Positions 26,390 to 33,775 are shown, counted from the first letter of the stretch. The stretch is 41,263 nt of DNA from RGIG4140 sp045614025 (GCA_045614025.1 JAZLCE010000012.1:1-41263), one strand, 5' to 3'. The notes: generated by a model not told the origin, from the letters alone. Translations and numbers: made by a program.

Positions 26390-26517
26390 GTCTACTTCGC
26401 CATCACTTCGTAAACGAACCAACTACCCCCGTTGGGCCGACCCAGTTACTCCTAGCCAATAAAAAAAACCACCTTAAAGGTGGCTTTTTTATTGGCTGGA
26501 GAGGTCTGGTAATACAC
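26390..26517 (+). repeat. Repeat D, copy A (tRNA-Gln-associated direct repeat)
   Basis: First of three direct copies. Contains TCTACTTCGCC, the core CGAACCAACTACCCCCGTTGG from 26415, a hairpin at 26454-26497 (AGCCAATAAAAAAAACCACC paired with GGTGGCTTTTTTATTGGCT) and, read on the minus strand, an end resembling a tRNA-Gln 3' terminus (CTCTCCAGCCA) preceded by GTGTATTACC. It marks the left edge of the GNAT cargo block. Confidence 0.8.
26454..26497. terminator. Bidirectional hairpin terminator in repeat A
   Basis: Nearly perfect long inverted repeat: AGCCAAT plus an A tract, a 5-6-bp GC stem (CCACC/GGTGG), a T tract and ATTGGCT. Each strand presents a GC stem followed by T residues, so it should stop transcription from both sides. 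Confidence 0.75.
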
Positions 26518-26653
26518 TGACTTGTTTTTTGTTAAAATATGTTCGAAAATAAATTATCCTAATATAAATATGTATGTGATAAGGTAAGCATATTGCATTA
26601 AGATATATTTTGTGGTATATGTTTATAAGTGTAATTTATAATCAGTATTAAAA

Positions 26654-27151
26654 ATGTTAAGGTTTCAAAATTTAGTTATTAGAAAAGCGCAAATAACGGA
26701 TGTTCCCCAATTGGTTTCTTGGTGGAACGATGGAAAAGTTATGGCGCATGCTGGTTTTCCAAACGGATTAGGTACAACTTCGGAAAAAGTAATATCTCTT
26801 CTACAAAAAGATACAGAGGATAGATGTCATTTTATAATTGAAATAGATAATGCTTCTGTAGGAGAAATGCATTATAAAAAAATAAAAGACTTTTATGTGG
26901 AAATTGGTATTAAGATTTGTGAACAAGATTTTCAAAATAAAGGATTTGGAAAAAAGATTTTATCTCTTTTTATTCAAGAGTTATTTCATAATAAATGTTA
27001 TAAAATAATTCAGATTAATGTCTCAAATGCAAACAATATTGCAAAACATGTGTATACACAGTTAGGGTTTAAAGAAAAATTTAAAGCCGCAGATCTATCT
27101 TATGTACAATATGAACTTGCTTTAGCTGATTTTGTTAGTTATTTAAGGTAA
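26654..27151 (+). CDS. GNAT-family N-acetyltransferase (RimJ/RimL-like)
   Basis: 165 aa. The GNAT fold is readable: beta-1 LVIRKAQITDVPQLVSWWND, the strand pair HFIIEIDNASVGEMHYKK and VEIGIKICE, then the acetyl-CoA loop EQDFQNKGFGKKILSLFIQEL (residues 90-110, the Q-x-x-G-x-G/A pattern as QNKGFG) and the C-terminal INVSNANNIAKHVYTQLGFKEKF. Such enzymes acetylate amino groups of small molecules (including aminoglycosides in some members), tRNA-linked or protein N-termini; the substrate here is unknown. No clear ribosome site. It is the first cargo gene after repeat copy A and is followed by a fragment of a second acetyltransferase. Confidence 0.85.
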   Translation: MLRFQNLVIRKAQITDVPQLVSWWNDGKVMAHAGFPNGLGTTSEKVISLLQKDTEDRCHFIIEIDNASVGEMHYKKIKDFYVEIGIKICEQDFQNKGFGKKILSLFIQELFHNKCYKIIQINVSNANNIAKHVYTQLGFKEKFKAADLSYVQYELALADFVSYLR

Positions 27152-27173
27152 ATGTTTTATACAAGTAAAGCTT

Positions 27174-27266
27174 ATGTTAATTTTAGCAGAAGATAAATGT
27201 TATCAAGCAGTTGGATTTGAATTATTGAATACAATATATACTTACTCAGTAAAAAAGATTGCATAA
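27174..27266 (+). pseudogene. C-terminal remnant of a second GNAT acetyltransferase
   Basis: Thirty residues (LILAEDKCYQAVGFELLNTIYTYSVKKIA) match the last strand-helix of GNAT enzymes, where a segment like NxxCYxxxGFE is usual. The frame differs from the complete gene just upstream, and no earlier part is present, so this is a leftover of another gene that was replaced or deleted. Confidence 0.5.
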
Positions 27267-27354
27267 ACATTTTTTAGCCATAAACATATCAAGTAAAAAA
27301 CACCTTCTTTCTTTATATATAAATCAAGTTTATATTTGAAAAGTTTTTCAATAT

Positions 27355-27936
27355 CTACAAAATTGCTTTTTTGACCATAAGTGTTATAAAAAAGAAAATA
27401 GCATAAAATAATGCTGTAATTATCAATAGGAGAATATAGCTTATTAAATTGAAAATAAAAGTAGTTTTTTTAATTTTTTTACTATCAAAGTGTTTCTTTA
27501 AGTACTGAAATTCGACATAAAATGAAAGTAAAAAACAAATAATTATATTTGTTATGTTTGCCAAGAAAAAATTAGCCGGAAAGAAAACTGATCCAGGTAA
27601 TGATATGTCACAAGCAATATTTTTACACATAGATCTATCGATTAGTGTATAGGAAAAAATAAGTAAAAGAATTCCTGCAAACGTAGACCATAAATTAGCT
27701 CTTATTATTTTTGAACGAAGTTCTTCTTTTGAAAAATTATTTGCGATTTCTGATTTTTTAAGAAAAAATGTTTCAACCCAAACCGTAATAAAAAACAGCA
27801 AAATTCCTAGTCCAAATGAGAAAGAATGAGAAATAAATCCAAGCGGGAATACGAATAAAATCAGAGGGATACCTGCATCAGCAAAAGCTGGCATTGTCAG
27901 AAAAAAAGTCAGAACTAAGACAAATAAAAATTTCAT
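27355..27936 (-). CDS. Polytopic membrane protein of unknown function
   Basis: 193 aa from the ATG at 27936, which has an AAGGAGTT ribosome site; the frame extends to 27975 without support. Begins with a signal-peptide-like segment (MKFLFVLVLTFFLTMPAFADAG), followed by about four membrane segments (near 24-50, 80-100, 120-140 and 155-190). Two Cys in SMCKNIACDIS lie in an exposed loop and could form a disulphide. Strongly biased to Phe, Ile and Leu. No family recognised. It is the second gene of the cargo block between repeats A and B, convergent with the GNAT remnant. Confidence 0.5.
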   Translation of the reverse strand: MKFLFVLVLTFFLTMPAFADAGIPLILFVFPLGFISHSFSFGLGILLFFITVWVETFFLKKSEIANNFSKEELRSKIIRANLWSTFAGILLLIFSYTLIDRSMCKNIACDISLPGSVFFPANFFLANITNIIICFLLSFYVEFQYLKKHFDSKKIKKTTFIFNLISYILLLIITALFYAIFFFITLMVKKAIL

Positions 27937-28068
27937 AATTAACTCCTTTAAAATGATTATTTTTAAATAGACCATATTTTTTTATTTTGCACAAGGAGAT
28001 TTTTTTATCGCAGAGATGGTTTTGCCGCTACCCCCACAGTTTAGACAACAAAAAAGTTCCGTTAAGTG

Positions 28069-28270
28069 GCCGAGGTGGTTGGATTGCTTGGGATGAGAAT
28101 TCCTCGTCCTTGTTTCACTTCGGACCAGCTCATTCTTCGCCGTCTACTTCGCTAACGCTTCGTGAACGAACCAACTACCCCCGTTGGGCCGACCCAGTTA
28201 CTCCTAGCCAATAAAAAAACCGCCTAAATTGGCGGTTTTCCTATTGGCTGGAGAAGTCGGGTAATACACG
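28069..28270 (+). repeat. Repeat D, copy B
   Basis: Longest copy. Starts with GAGGTGGTTGGATTGCTTG, shared with copy C (GGTGGCTGGATTTGCTTG), then TTTCACTTCGG, TCTACTTCGC, the core CGAACCAACTACCCCCGTTGG, hairpin 28206-28249 and an end that reads on the minus strand as GTCCGTGTATTACCC...TCTCCAGCCA. GTCCGTGT is also the arm of repeat R. It lies between the two cargo blocks and touches the stop codon of the PIN gene. Confidence 0.8.
28206..28249. terminator. Bidirectional hairpin terminator in repeat B
   Basis: AGCCAATAAAAAAACCGCC paired with GGCGGTTTTCCTATTGGCT around TAAATT. It lies 23 nt downstream of the PIN-domain gene (minus strand) and can serve as its terminator. Confidence 0.75.
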
Positions 28271-28272
28271 GA

Positions 28273-29280
28273 CTAAAAAGGGATGTTTTCTTCTTCATAT
28301 TTTTTAGGGTCAACAATCTTTAAAACTTCTAAATATAATGAATGATCTATCTGCATTCTTTTTGGTTCTGTTATTTTAAAGAAAAACTCTTTTACATCTT
28401 CATCTTCTCCAATCCAAGCAATTTGATTGTTATCTTTATACGCTCTTAAAATAAGATTTACTTCATGTAACGTAAAATCGAGAGGATTGTACTCATTGAG
28501 TTTTTTTATTCTAAAATGAGTAGTATCAAATTGTCCTGAGTTTAACAATCCTTGTATATTTTCTATTTTTTCTTCATCAATAACAAAATTGTAAGAAGCG
28601 AATTTCTTATCGAAGAAATCTTTTATATTGGCATATACATATAGAATACCATTTTTTTCATTTTTCCATTCTTTTGCTAAAAAATATTTTGCAACATCTT
28701 TTTGAGCTTCAATAGAATCCCAAAAATCACCATCTCCTGATATGATGTGTAAATCTTCATTTTCTGTTATGTTATCTTTTAATGTTTCCCAATTAAGTGC
28801 ATCTCCCATAGAATCATTGTTATCCCTCTTTCTGGGAGGAAGTCTTCTTAAAAATCTTTGTTGAGCTCGATAAAATATGGAGCTTTTTGTGGGAATAACA
28901 TTAGAAACTCTAATGATTTCTTGTATCATCTTATCTGCACTCAATTGTTCTATTTTTACATCTTCTATTAATTTATTTTTCAAAATCGAATATTTTTCTT
29001 TTAACGCACTTTGAGCTTGTCGAAATTCTTCACATTCAACCTTATATTGCTTTAAAAGTGTTGGAACCTGTATTTGATTTGATTTATCCAAATTACAGGT
29101 GGTATCATATATTTTTTTTATTCTATTTTTGTAAAACTCATCAATTACATTTTGGGGTATGATTAATCGTATTTCTTCATCTTCAATTAGTTTGATTAAT
29201 TTAGACAGTTCTCCAATATCCTTTTCTGACAAAGAATAAAAATCAAGAAATATATTTGTATCAATAAAAACGTTTAGCAT
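28273..29280 (-). CDS. PIN-domain ribonuclease-like protein (DUF4935 type)
   Basis: 335 aa. The PIN active-site residues are readable in order: D7 in VFIDTNIFLDFY, E48 in NVIDEFYK, D159 in DSMGDALNWETL, and D182/D184 in IISGDGDFWD. The centre (about 70-125) is a helical insertion, and about 130 residues follow the PIN fold, so it is much larger than VapC toxins (about 130 aa) and fits the PIN/DUF4935 group. Members are presumed metal-dependent RNases, some in defence or toxin contexts. No antitoxin-sized partner adjoins it. Strong AT bias and position between repeats B and C mark it as acquired cargo. Confidence 0.8.
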   Translation of the reverse strand: MLNVFIDTNIFLDFYSLSEKDIGELSKLIKLIEDEEIRLIIPQNVIDEFYKNRIKKIYDTTCNLDKSNQIQVPTLLKQYKVECEEFRQAQSALKEKYSILKNKLIEDVKIEQLSADKMIQEIIRVSNVIPTKSSIFYRAQQRFLRRLPPRKRDNNDSMGDALNWETLKDNITENEDLHIISGDGDFWDSIEAQKDVAKYFLAKEWKNEKNGILYVYANIKDFFDKKFASYNFVIDEEKIENIQGLLNSGQFDTTHFRIKKLNEYNPLDFTLHEVNLILRAYKDNNQIAWIGEDEDVKEFFFKITEPKRMQIDHSLYLEVLKIVDPKKYEEENIPF

Positions 29281-29485
29281 GTATAACCTATATTTTTATA
29301 TAAAATCTGGATATATATAGGTATGCAGCTTAATATATTCAATAGGATAGATTGTTTTTTTTATAAATAACTTATTTTTTTGTCTATACCTACACCGCCA
29401 CTTTATCAAACTCGTCTAAATGATTGATCGTAATTTCAGACTATTAGAATTAAATTGATACAAATTAAAATAAATTACTGTGAGA

Positions 29486-30061
29486 TTATTTCTCTTTAAA
29501 TCCCATATAAATCCATCTTATGACACAGCATAATAAAAATGGGATATAAAATGTAAAAACAACATTAAAAAGTCCTAAAATATAAAGAAAATCTGTTTTT
29601 GATATAGCAATTTCTTTTGTCATATATTGTTTAAATTTTGGACAAAACTCTTGTAGTTTTTTATATCCTTCATCATCTTGCCATATTTCATCTAAAGTTT
29701 TTCTCTCACCATGTTTTAAAGCATAGCATTGCTCAAAATAGTATTGTCTTGCTTTATATCCATCACCATAATCACCAAGCATAAAATTCTGCCAATCATT
29801 GAAAGTTCTCAAATTTTTTACACCTATGTCTGCTGGATATTTATTATAAACTTCTTTTTGTTTATTTGTATTATATTTATTTTCTTTTCCGAATGCTATG
29901 ATATTTTCATAGGTCTCATTGTAAAAATAATTATTTAAATCATCATACCAAGAGATTAATGGGATGATTGCTAAAATTAAACCAATGATAAAACAAATTC
30001 TACGAATACCTTTATTTTTTAGATATGAGATAAGCAAAATATTTTTTATAAATTTTAACAT
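29486..30061 (-). CDS. Two-TM protein with soluble loop, unknown function
   Basis: 191 aa. One membrane segment at about 20-40 (GIRRICFIIGLILAIIPLISW) and one at about 158-180 (FLYILGLFNVVFTFYIPFLLCCVIRW) flank a charged, aromatic-rich domain of about 115 residues with several Tyr and Trp (FNDWQNFMLGDYGDGYKARQYYFEQCYALKHGE). Both termini would be cytoplasmic and the middle domain periplasmic. AAGGAG ribosome site. No family recognised. It shares the B-C cargo block with the PIN gene, 205 bp apart on the same strand; a joint role (for example nuclease plus membrane partner) is conceivable but not shown. Confidence 0.5.
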   Translation of the reverse strand: MLKFIKNILLISYLKNKGIRRICFIIGLILAIIPLISWYDDLNNYFYNETYENIIAFGKENKYNTNKQKEVYNKYPADIGVKNLRTFNDWQNFMLGDYGDGYKARQYYFEQCYALKHGERKTLDEIWQDDEGYKKLQEFCPKFKQYMTKEIAISKTDFLYILGLFNVVFTFYIPFLLCCVIRWIYMGFKEK

Positions 30062-30173
30062 ATTTTCTCCTTACAAAAATTGATTAGGTGTTAATTTACT
30101 CGATATAATATTTAAATGCAAGAAAAATAAGGAAAGTTCTCAGGGATGATTTTTTGACATCCCGACAAGGAAA

Positions 30174-30332
30174 CATTGAAAACAAAGGCTTTTTTGGATT
30201 TTGAGTCCGTGTAGGGCTGAAAAAAGAGCTTTTTGAAAAACTCTGCACACGGACCAATATAAGTGCTTGTAAACAAAAGAAAAAGTCGCTAAAAATAGCG
30301 GCTTGCTTGTTATCCCTAAAGGTGGCTGGATT
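30174..30332 (-). repeat. Repeat unit R, copy 2 (inverted relative to 2870-3028)
   Basis: Minus-strand copy with the same order of blocks: AAATCCAGCCACC, a hairpin (arms at 30283-30291 and 30296-30304), TTTACAAGCACTTA, GTCCGTGT/ACACGGAC arms (30246-30254 and 30205-30213) and the CAAAAAAGCCTTTGTTTTCAATG-like distal end. The tRNA-like end seen in copy 1 has decayed here. Its proximal end overlaps the start of repeat D copy C. Confidence 0.8.
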
Positions 30333-30490
30333 TGCTTGTTTCACTTCGCTGTCCTTGAAAAATTTTGCTTCGCAAAACCGGCATTCTCTCGCCTGCCTTT
30401 TTTCTACGGTTCGAACCAACTACCCCCGTTGGACCGAACCAGTTCTCTAGCTAATAAAAAAACCGCCCAAAGGCGGCTTTTTTATTGGCT
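30317..30490 (+). repeat. Repeat D, copy C, fused to tRNA-Gln
   Basis: Starts with GGTGGCTGGATTTGCTTG, includes the core CGAACCAACTACCCCCGTTGG at 30412 and hairpin 30449-30490. Its end is the real 3' end of tRNA-Gln (TGGCTGGGG on the plus strand), which shows where the tRNA-like ends of copies A and B come from. Confidence 0.8.
30449..30485 (-). terminator. Terminator of tRNA-Gln
   Basis: On the minus strand, immediately after the CCA end: A tract, GCCGCC/GGGCGG stem and TTTTTTTATTAGC. Same structure as the hairpins of copies A and B, which lack a tRNA gene. Confidence 0.8.
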
Positions 30491-30560
30491 GGGGTGGAAG
30501 GGATCGAACCTACGAATGGCGGAATCAGAATCCGCTGCCTTACCACTTGGCGACACCCCA
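30486..30560 (-). tRNA. tRNA-Gln (anticodon CTG)
   Basis: 75 nt. Acceptor TGGGGTG/CACCCCA, discriminator G, encoded CCA, anticodon stem GCGGA/TCCGC with loop TTCTGAT (anticodon CTG), T arm with GTTCGATCC. It is the anchor of the repeat system in 26.4-30.5 kb. Open frames read across it on the plus strand are artefacts. Confidence 0.95.
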
Positions 30561-30591
30561 AAACTTTTTTCCTATTTACTCCCTTTTTATC

Positions 30592-30611
30592 AAAAAAGCA
30601 AGCGCTTTTTC
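30592..30611 (-). terminator. Terminator of the HPr operon
   Basis: AAAAAGC/GCTTTTT stem with a 4-nt loop (30604-30610 with 30593-30599 on the plus strand), immediately after the HPr stop codon. Confidence 0.5.
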
Positions 30612-30887
30612 TTAATCTTCCCCGAACCTATTATTTACCAAATTTTTCAATGCTTCAATGGCTACTTCGGCATCTTCGCCCACCGCCTTAATCTCAATTT
30701 CATCTCCAAGTGGCACGCCAAGCATTAAAATACCCATAATCGATTTACCAGAAACAGTAACCCCATCTTTATTTGTAACAAATATATCTGATCGAAACTT
30801 TTCGGCTTCTTTCACAAATGTTGCCGTTGCTCTGGCATGCAAGCCTTTTAGGTTTTGTATAGCAATTTTTAAATGAACTTCAGACAT
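30612..30887 (-). CDS. HPr-family phosphocarrier protein
   Basis: 91 aa from the ATG at 30887. HPr carries phosphate from enzyme I to EIIA. The active-site His is H17 in GLHARAT and the kinase-target Ser is S46 in GVTVSGKSIMGILML, at the position used by HPr kinase, so both regulatory sites are present. The frame extends to a TTG at 30899, but the ATG at 30887 comes one base after the EIIA stop (TAAGATG), the arrangement of translational coupling, and gives the normal HPr length. Last gene of the hprK-EIIA-HPr operon. No sugar-specific permease is present, as in alphaproteobacterial regulatory PTS (PTS-Ntr) systems. Confidence 0.93.
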   Translation of the reverse strand: MSEVHLKIAIQNLKGLHARATATFVKEAEKFRSDIFVTNKDGVTVSGKSIMGILMLGVPLGDEIEIKAVGEDAEVAIEALKNLVNNRFGED

Positions 30888-30888
30888 C

Positions 30889-31290
30889 TTATGAATCAAG
30901 TTTTAATAAATGAGAGGCAATGTTGATATACTTTCTTCCTGCTTCTTGGGCATCCACAACCGCATCAGCAATTGTTTCATTGCGTTCACGAACCAATTTA
31001 ACCAACAATGGAATATTCATCCCTGAAATCACTTCAATATTGCGTTCTTCCATAATAGAAATGGCCAAGTTTGAAGGCGTACCTCCAAACATATCCGTCA
31101 CAACAACAACCCCATCCCCTTTATCGGCTAAAGAAGTTTTTTCCAAGATTTCATGGCGTTTTTTTTCCATGTCATCCGTCACTTCAATGCAAACGCATTC
31201 AATTCCTTCTTGTTTACCAACAACATGTTCAACAACAGAAAGCATTTCTTGTGCTAAATTGCAATGCGCAACCAGAACAATACCAATCAT
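30889..31290 (-). CDS. PTS EIIA component, mannose family
   Basis: 133 aa, a single EIIA-Man domain. Active-site His is H9 in IVLVAHCNLAQEM, and the family motif DMFGGTPSN (D66) follows. It accepts phosphate from HPr. In alphaproteobacteria this stand-alone EIIA usually has a regulatory role (for example control of kinases or metabolism) and lies between hprK and HPr, exactly as here: 9 nt after hprK, and coupled to HPr. The usual residue after the active His is Gly; here it is Cys, a small deviation. Confidence 0.93.
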   Translation of the reverse strand: MIGIVLVAHCNLAQEMLSVVEHVVGKQEGIECVCIEVTDDMEKKRHEILEKTSLADKGDGVVVVTDMFGGTPSNLAISIMEERNIEVISGMNIPLLVKLVRERNETIADAVVDAQEAGRKYINIASHLLKLDS

Positions 31291-31299
31291 TATAATCTC

Positions 31300-31743
31300 C
31301 TATTCTTTCAATTCCCATTCTTTTTGTATCAGCTTTATAACGGCTTTTATTTTCTTTGTCAAGGCATAATCTGATGATAAAAAATTAAAAAATTTCACCT
31401 CAACACCAAAAAGATTTTTTTTCTTTTCCTCTTCCAAAAAAATTGGTTCTTTTTCATTTAAACGAATAAGGGCTTTTACTTCAACAGGTTCTTTTTGAAC
31501 TTGATCAATTTTTAAAATACCCAATTCCCGAATAAATAAACATCCTTGCATTTTTTGAGCAGGCAATGCATATAAGGCCTTATCTTTTAATGATAAAAAA
31601 GTTAAATCATCACTGATCAGCTTTGCCCCCTCATCAATCAAAGATAAAGCTAAAGAGGATTTTCCACTTTTTTCTGCCCCTTCAATTAATATTCCAATAT
31701 CATCAAGAACAATTGAAGTTGCATTATAATAAAGTTCAGACAT
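31300..31743 (-). CDS. hprK: HPr kinase/phosphorylase, short alphaproteobacterial form
   Basis: 147 aa, only the C-terminal kinase domain of the 310-aa Firmicute enzyme. P loop GAEKSGKSS at 22-30 (G-x-x-x-S-G-K-S), Asp-rich catalytic segment ISDD at 43-46, and the MQGCLFIRELGI signature at 65-76. It phosphorylates the regulatory Ser of HPr. The second P-loop Gly of the usual GxSGxGKS is here GAEKSGKS, within family variation. First gene of the operon; tRNA-Arg lies 20 nt upstream on the same strand, so the promoter may be close to or shared with the tRNA. Confidence 0.9.
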   Translation of the reverse strand: MSELYYNATSIVLDDIGILIEGAEKSGKSSLALSLIDEGAKLISDDLTFLSLKDKALYALPAQKMQGCLFIRELGILKIDQVQKEPVEVKALIRLNEKEPIFLEEEKKKNLFGVEVKFFNFLSSDYALTKKIKAVIKLIQKEWELKE

Positions 31744-31762
31744 AAATCCTCTTTAACTTTAG

Positions 31763-31839
31763 TGGCGTTCTCGGCGGGAGTCGAACCCACGGCCCCAGGA
31801 TTAGGAATCCTGTGCTCTATCCATCTGAGCTACGAGAAC
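31763..31839 (-). tRNA. tRNA-Arg (anticodon CCT)
   Basis: 77 nt. Acceptor GTTCTCG/CGAGAAC, discriminator G, encoded CCA, D arm GCTCAGATGGATAGAGC, anticodon stem CAGGA/TCCTG with loop TTCCTAA (anticodon CCT, codon AGG), T arm GTGGGTTCGACTCCCGC. Confidence 0.95.
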
Positions 31840-31845
31840 AAACCA

Positions 31846-32103
31846 TTATTTTCCGTGTGTCATCAAAAATTCGCAGAACATACGGAATAAAACAAATTCA
31901 ACTGCAACACAAACAAGTGTTAAGAAAGCAGAAGCAATGCCACCTGTTAATAATTCAACCAATGCTGCTAAAACAGAAATAGCTAAAATAACTAAACCAA
32001 CCAAATAAACAACTTTGGCATGACCAGACATCATTGGAGCAAATTTTGAAATTAAAATTGGTTCATCTAATGTTAAAAACTTTTTCATTTCTTCTTTTGT
32101 CAT
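31846..32103 (-). CDS. Small two-TM membrane protein, DUF4282-like
   Basis: 85 aa. A short polar start (MTKEEMKKFLTLDEPILISKFAPMM) is followed by two hydrophobic segments (VVYLVGLVILAISVLAALVELL and AFLTLVCVAVEFVLFRMFCEFLM). The pattern of an N-terminal amphipathic stretch, Pro-containing first segment entry and Arg/Glu near the end of the second segment resembles DUF4282 proteins, but this is a tentative match. AAAGGAG ribosome site. Lies between lysS and tRNA-Arg on the same strand; it may be cotranscribed with lysS, since no terminator separates them. Confidence 0.6.
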   Translation of the reverse strand: MTKEEMKKFLTLDEPILISKFAPMMSGHAKVVYLVGLVILAISVLAALVELLTGGIASAFLTLVCVAVEFVLFRMFCEFLMTHGK

Positions 32104-32187
32104 TTTAATCTCCTTTTATTTAAAATCTTACAAAAAAAACATAACTTGTTCAAACCCAAATAGCAAGCCTTTTTATCAGCTTATAAA

Positions 32188-33666
32188 CTATTTTTTACGC
32201 ATTGTTGGGAAAGCAATGATATCTCTGATTGATAAAGATGATGTTAAAATCATAATCAATCTATCAATGCCAACGCCCAAACCACCCGTTGGCGCCATAC
32301 CATGTTCTAAAGCTGTGACAAAATCATCATCCATCATATCAGCTTCATCATCACCGGCATCTCTGGCTTTCACTTGATCTTCAAAACGTTCTCTTTGATC
32401 AATTGGGTTTGTAAGCTCTGAATATGCATTACACATTTCCCATGTGTTAATAAACGTTTCAAAACGTTCAACCAAACGTGGGTCTTCTCTATGTTCTTTT
32501 GTTAATGGAGAAATAGATTTTGGATGATCGATCACGTGAGTTGGTTGAATTAAATGTTTTTCGCATTTTTCTTCAAACACTGCAGCCATACAATGACCCC
32601 AATCTGCATCATCAGCGACTGGCACATTCAATTCATCACAAACTTTTCTTGCTTCTTCATCTGATTGAATTGCCAAGAAGTCAACACCAGCATATTCTTT
32701 AATTAAATCAGCCATTGTTCTGCGAGGGAATGGGCCTTTTAAATTAATTTTATTACCATCAATTTCAACTTCTGTTGTTCCATTTGCTTTTAAAGCAGCT
32801 GCTTCAACAATTTCTTCAAACAAGGTCATCATATCCGTATAATCATTATATTGACGGTAAACTTCCATCATTGTGAATTCAGGGTTATGACGCGTATCAA
32901 TCCCTTCGTTTCTGAAATTTCGGCCAATTTCAAAAACGCCTTGCATACCCCCAACGATTAAACGTTTTAAATAAAGCTCTGGTGCCACACGAAGGAACAA
33001 GTCCATATCCAATGCATTATGATGCGTGATAAATGGTTTAGCTGTTGCGCCACCTTTGATCACATGTAAAAGAGGTGTTTCAACTTCAAGAATGCCTTTT
33101 TCAAGCAACAATGTTCTGATTGCAGTGATAATATGAGAACGTTTAATAAGTGTTGCAGTTGTTTCTGGATTTGTGATCATATCCAAGTAACGTTGACGAT
33201 ATTTTGTATCTGTATCCGTTAAACCATGGAATTTTTCTGGCAACGGCAATAACGCTTTGGCAAGCATTGTGATTTTCAAAGAGCTGACAGAAAGCTCCCC
33301 ACGTTTTGTTCGTTTAACCGTTCCTTCAACACCGATGATATCCCCGATATCAAGCAAATCAAGCATTTGCAAAAGTTCTTCTGAACTTTCGTTTTTAGAA
33401 GTATAAATTTGCACCTTACCTGTTGAATCATATACATCAATAAACATACCAGAATTGCGAATAGCGCGAATACGACCCGCAACTTTTACCACATCTTCAG
33501 TCACCGTGTCATTTGGTAAAGCTTCATATTTTGAAGCAAGTGTTTCAGCCGTATCTGTTGGGCGATAAATTTGAGGATAAGCGTTAATCCCCATTTCTGA
33601 TAATTTTTCTAATTTTTTTAAACGAACTTGACGTTGTTCATGTCCTAAATTTTGACTTTCTGTCAT
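32188..33666 (-). CDS. lysS: Lysyl-tRNA synthetase, class II
   Basis: 492 aa, the normal length. N-terminal OB-fold anticodon-binding domain (VKVAGRIRAIRNSGMFIDVYDSTGKVQIY), then the class II catalytic core with motif 2 (GRNFRNEGIDTRHNPEFTMMEVYRQYNDY) and motif 3 (GLGVGIDRLIMILTSSLSIRDIIAFP). Loads tRNA-Lys with lysine in the cytoplasm. Start supported by AGAAGG before the ATG. A number of alphaproteobacteria use the unrelated class I LysRS instead, so the class II enzyme is a mild taxonomic clue. Divergent from the RNA methyltransferase gene across a 144-bp gap with paired promoters. Confidence 0.97.
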   Translation of the reverse strand: MTESQNLGHEQRQVRLKKLEKLSEMGINAYPQIYRPTDTAETLASKYEALPNDTVTEDVVKVAGRIRAIRNSGMFIDVYDSTGKVQIYTSKNESSEELLQMLDLLDIGDIIGVEGTVKRTKRGELSVSSLKITMLAKALLPLPEKFHGLTDTDTKYRQRYLDMITNPETTATLIKRSHIITAIRTLLLEKGILEVETPLLHVIKGGATAKPFITHHNALDMDLFLRVAPELYLKRLIVGGMQGVFEIGRNFRNEGIDTRHNPEFTMMEVYRQYNDYTDMMTLFEEIVEAAALKANGTTEVEIDGNKINLKGPFPRRTMADLIKEYAGVDFLAIQSDEEARKVCDELNVPVADDADWGHCMAAVFEEKCEKHLIQPTHVIDHPKSISPLTKEHREDPRLVERFETFINTWEMCNAYSELTNPIDQRERFEDQVKARDAGDDEADMMDDDFVTALEHGMAPTGGLGVGIDRLIMILTSSLSIRDIIAFPTMRKK

Positions 33667-33730
33667 CCATTACCTTCTTTCTGAACGAAAATAAATAAAA
33701 CCAGCATTAATTTATCTTGTTTTTCATAAT

Positions 33731-33775
33731 AAGTCAATGAATTTTATTGACTTATCAAAACAAAAAAGATAAAAT
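33731..33775. promoter_or_regulatory. Divergent promoters sharing an inverted repeat
   Basis: AAGTCAAT (33731-33738) and ATTGACTT (33746-33753) form a perfect 8-bp inverted repeat. Each arm supplies a TTGACT -35 box. Plus strand: TTGACT (33747-33752), 17 nt, TAAAAT (33770-33775, 5 of 6), serving the RNA methyltransferase. Minus strand: TTGACT (33732-33737), 17 nt, TAAATT (33709-33714, weaker), serving lysS. Confidence 0.55.

Noticed and set aside
26205..26653. Prophage or IS element at the accessory boundary
   Set aside because: No transposase, integrase or phage structural gene is seen; the only recombinase in the window is the broken one at 7.6-7.97 kb.
27987..28214. 75-codon plus-strand frame in repeat B
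   Set aside because: It lies wholly across the repeat and its hairpin; similar readings appear in the repeat copies and across the antisense of tRNA-Gln. No ribosome-site support or homology.
28273..29280. VapC-type toxin of a toxin-antitoxin pair
   Set aside because: At 335 aa it is far larger than VapC, and there is no small antitoxin gene upstream; it fits the larger PIN group better.
30303..30728. Plus-strand frames over repeat C and tRNA-Gln (including one starting MAGVEGIEPTNGG)
   Set aside because: They are antisense readings of tRNA-Gln, a well-known source of spurious proteins, and run into the HPr gene on the other strand.
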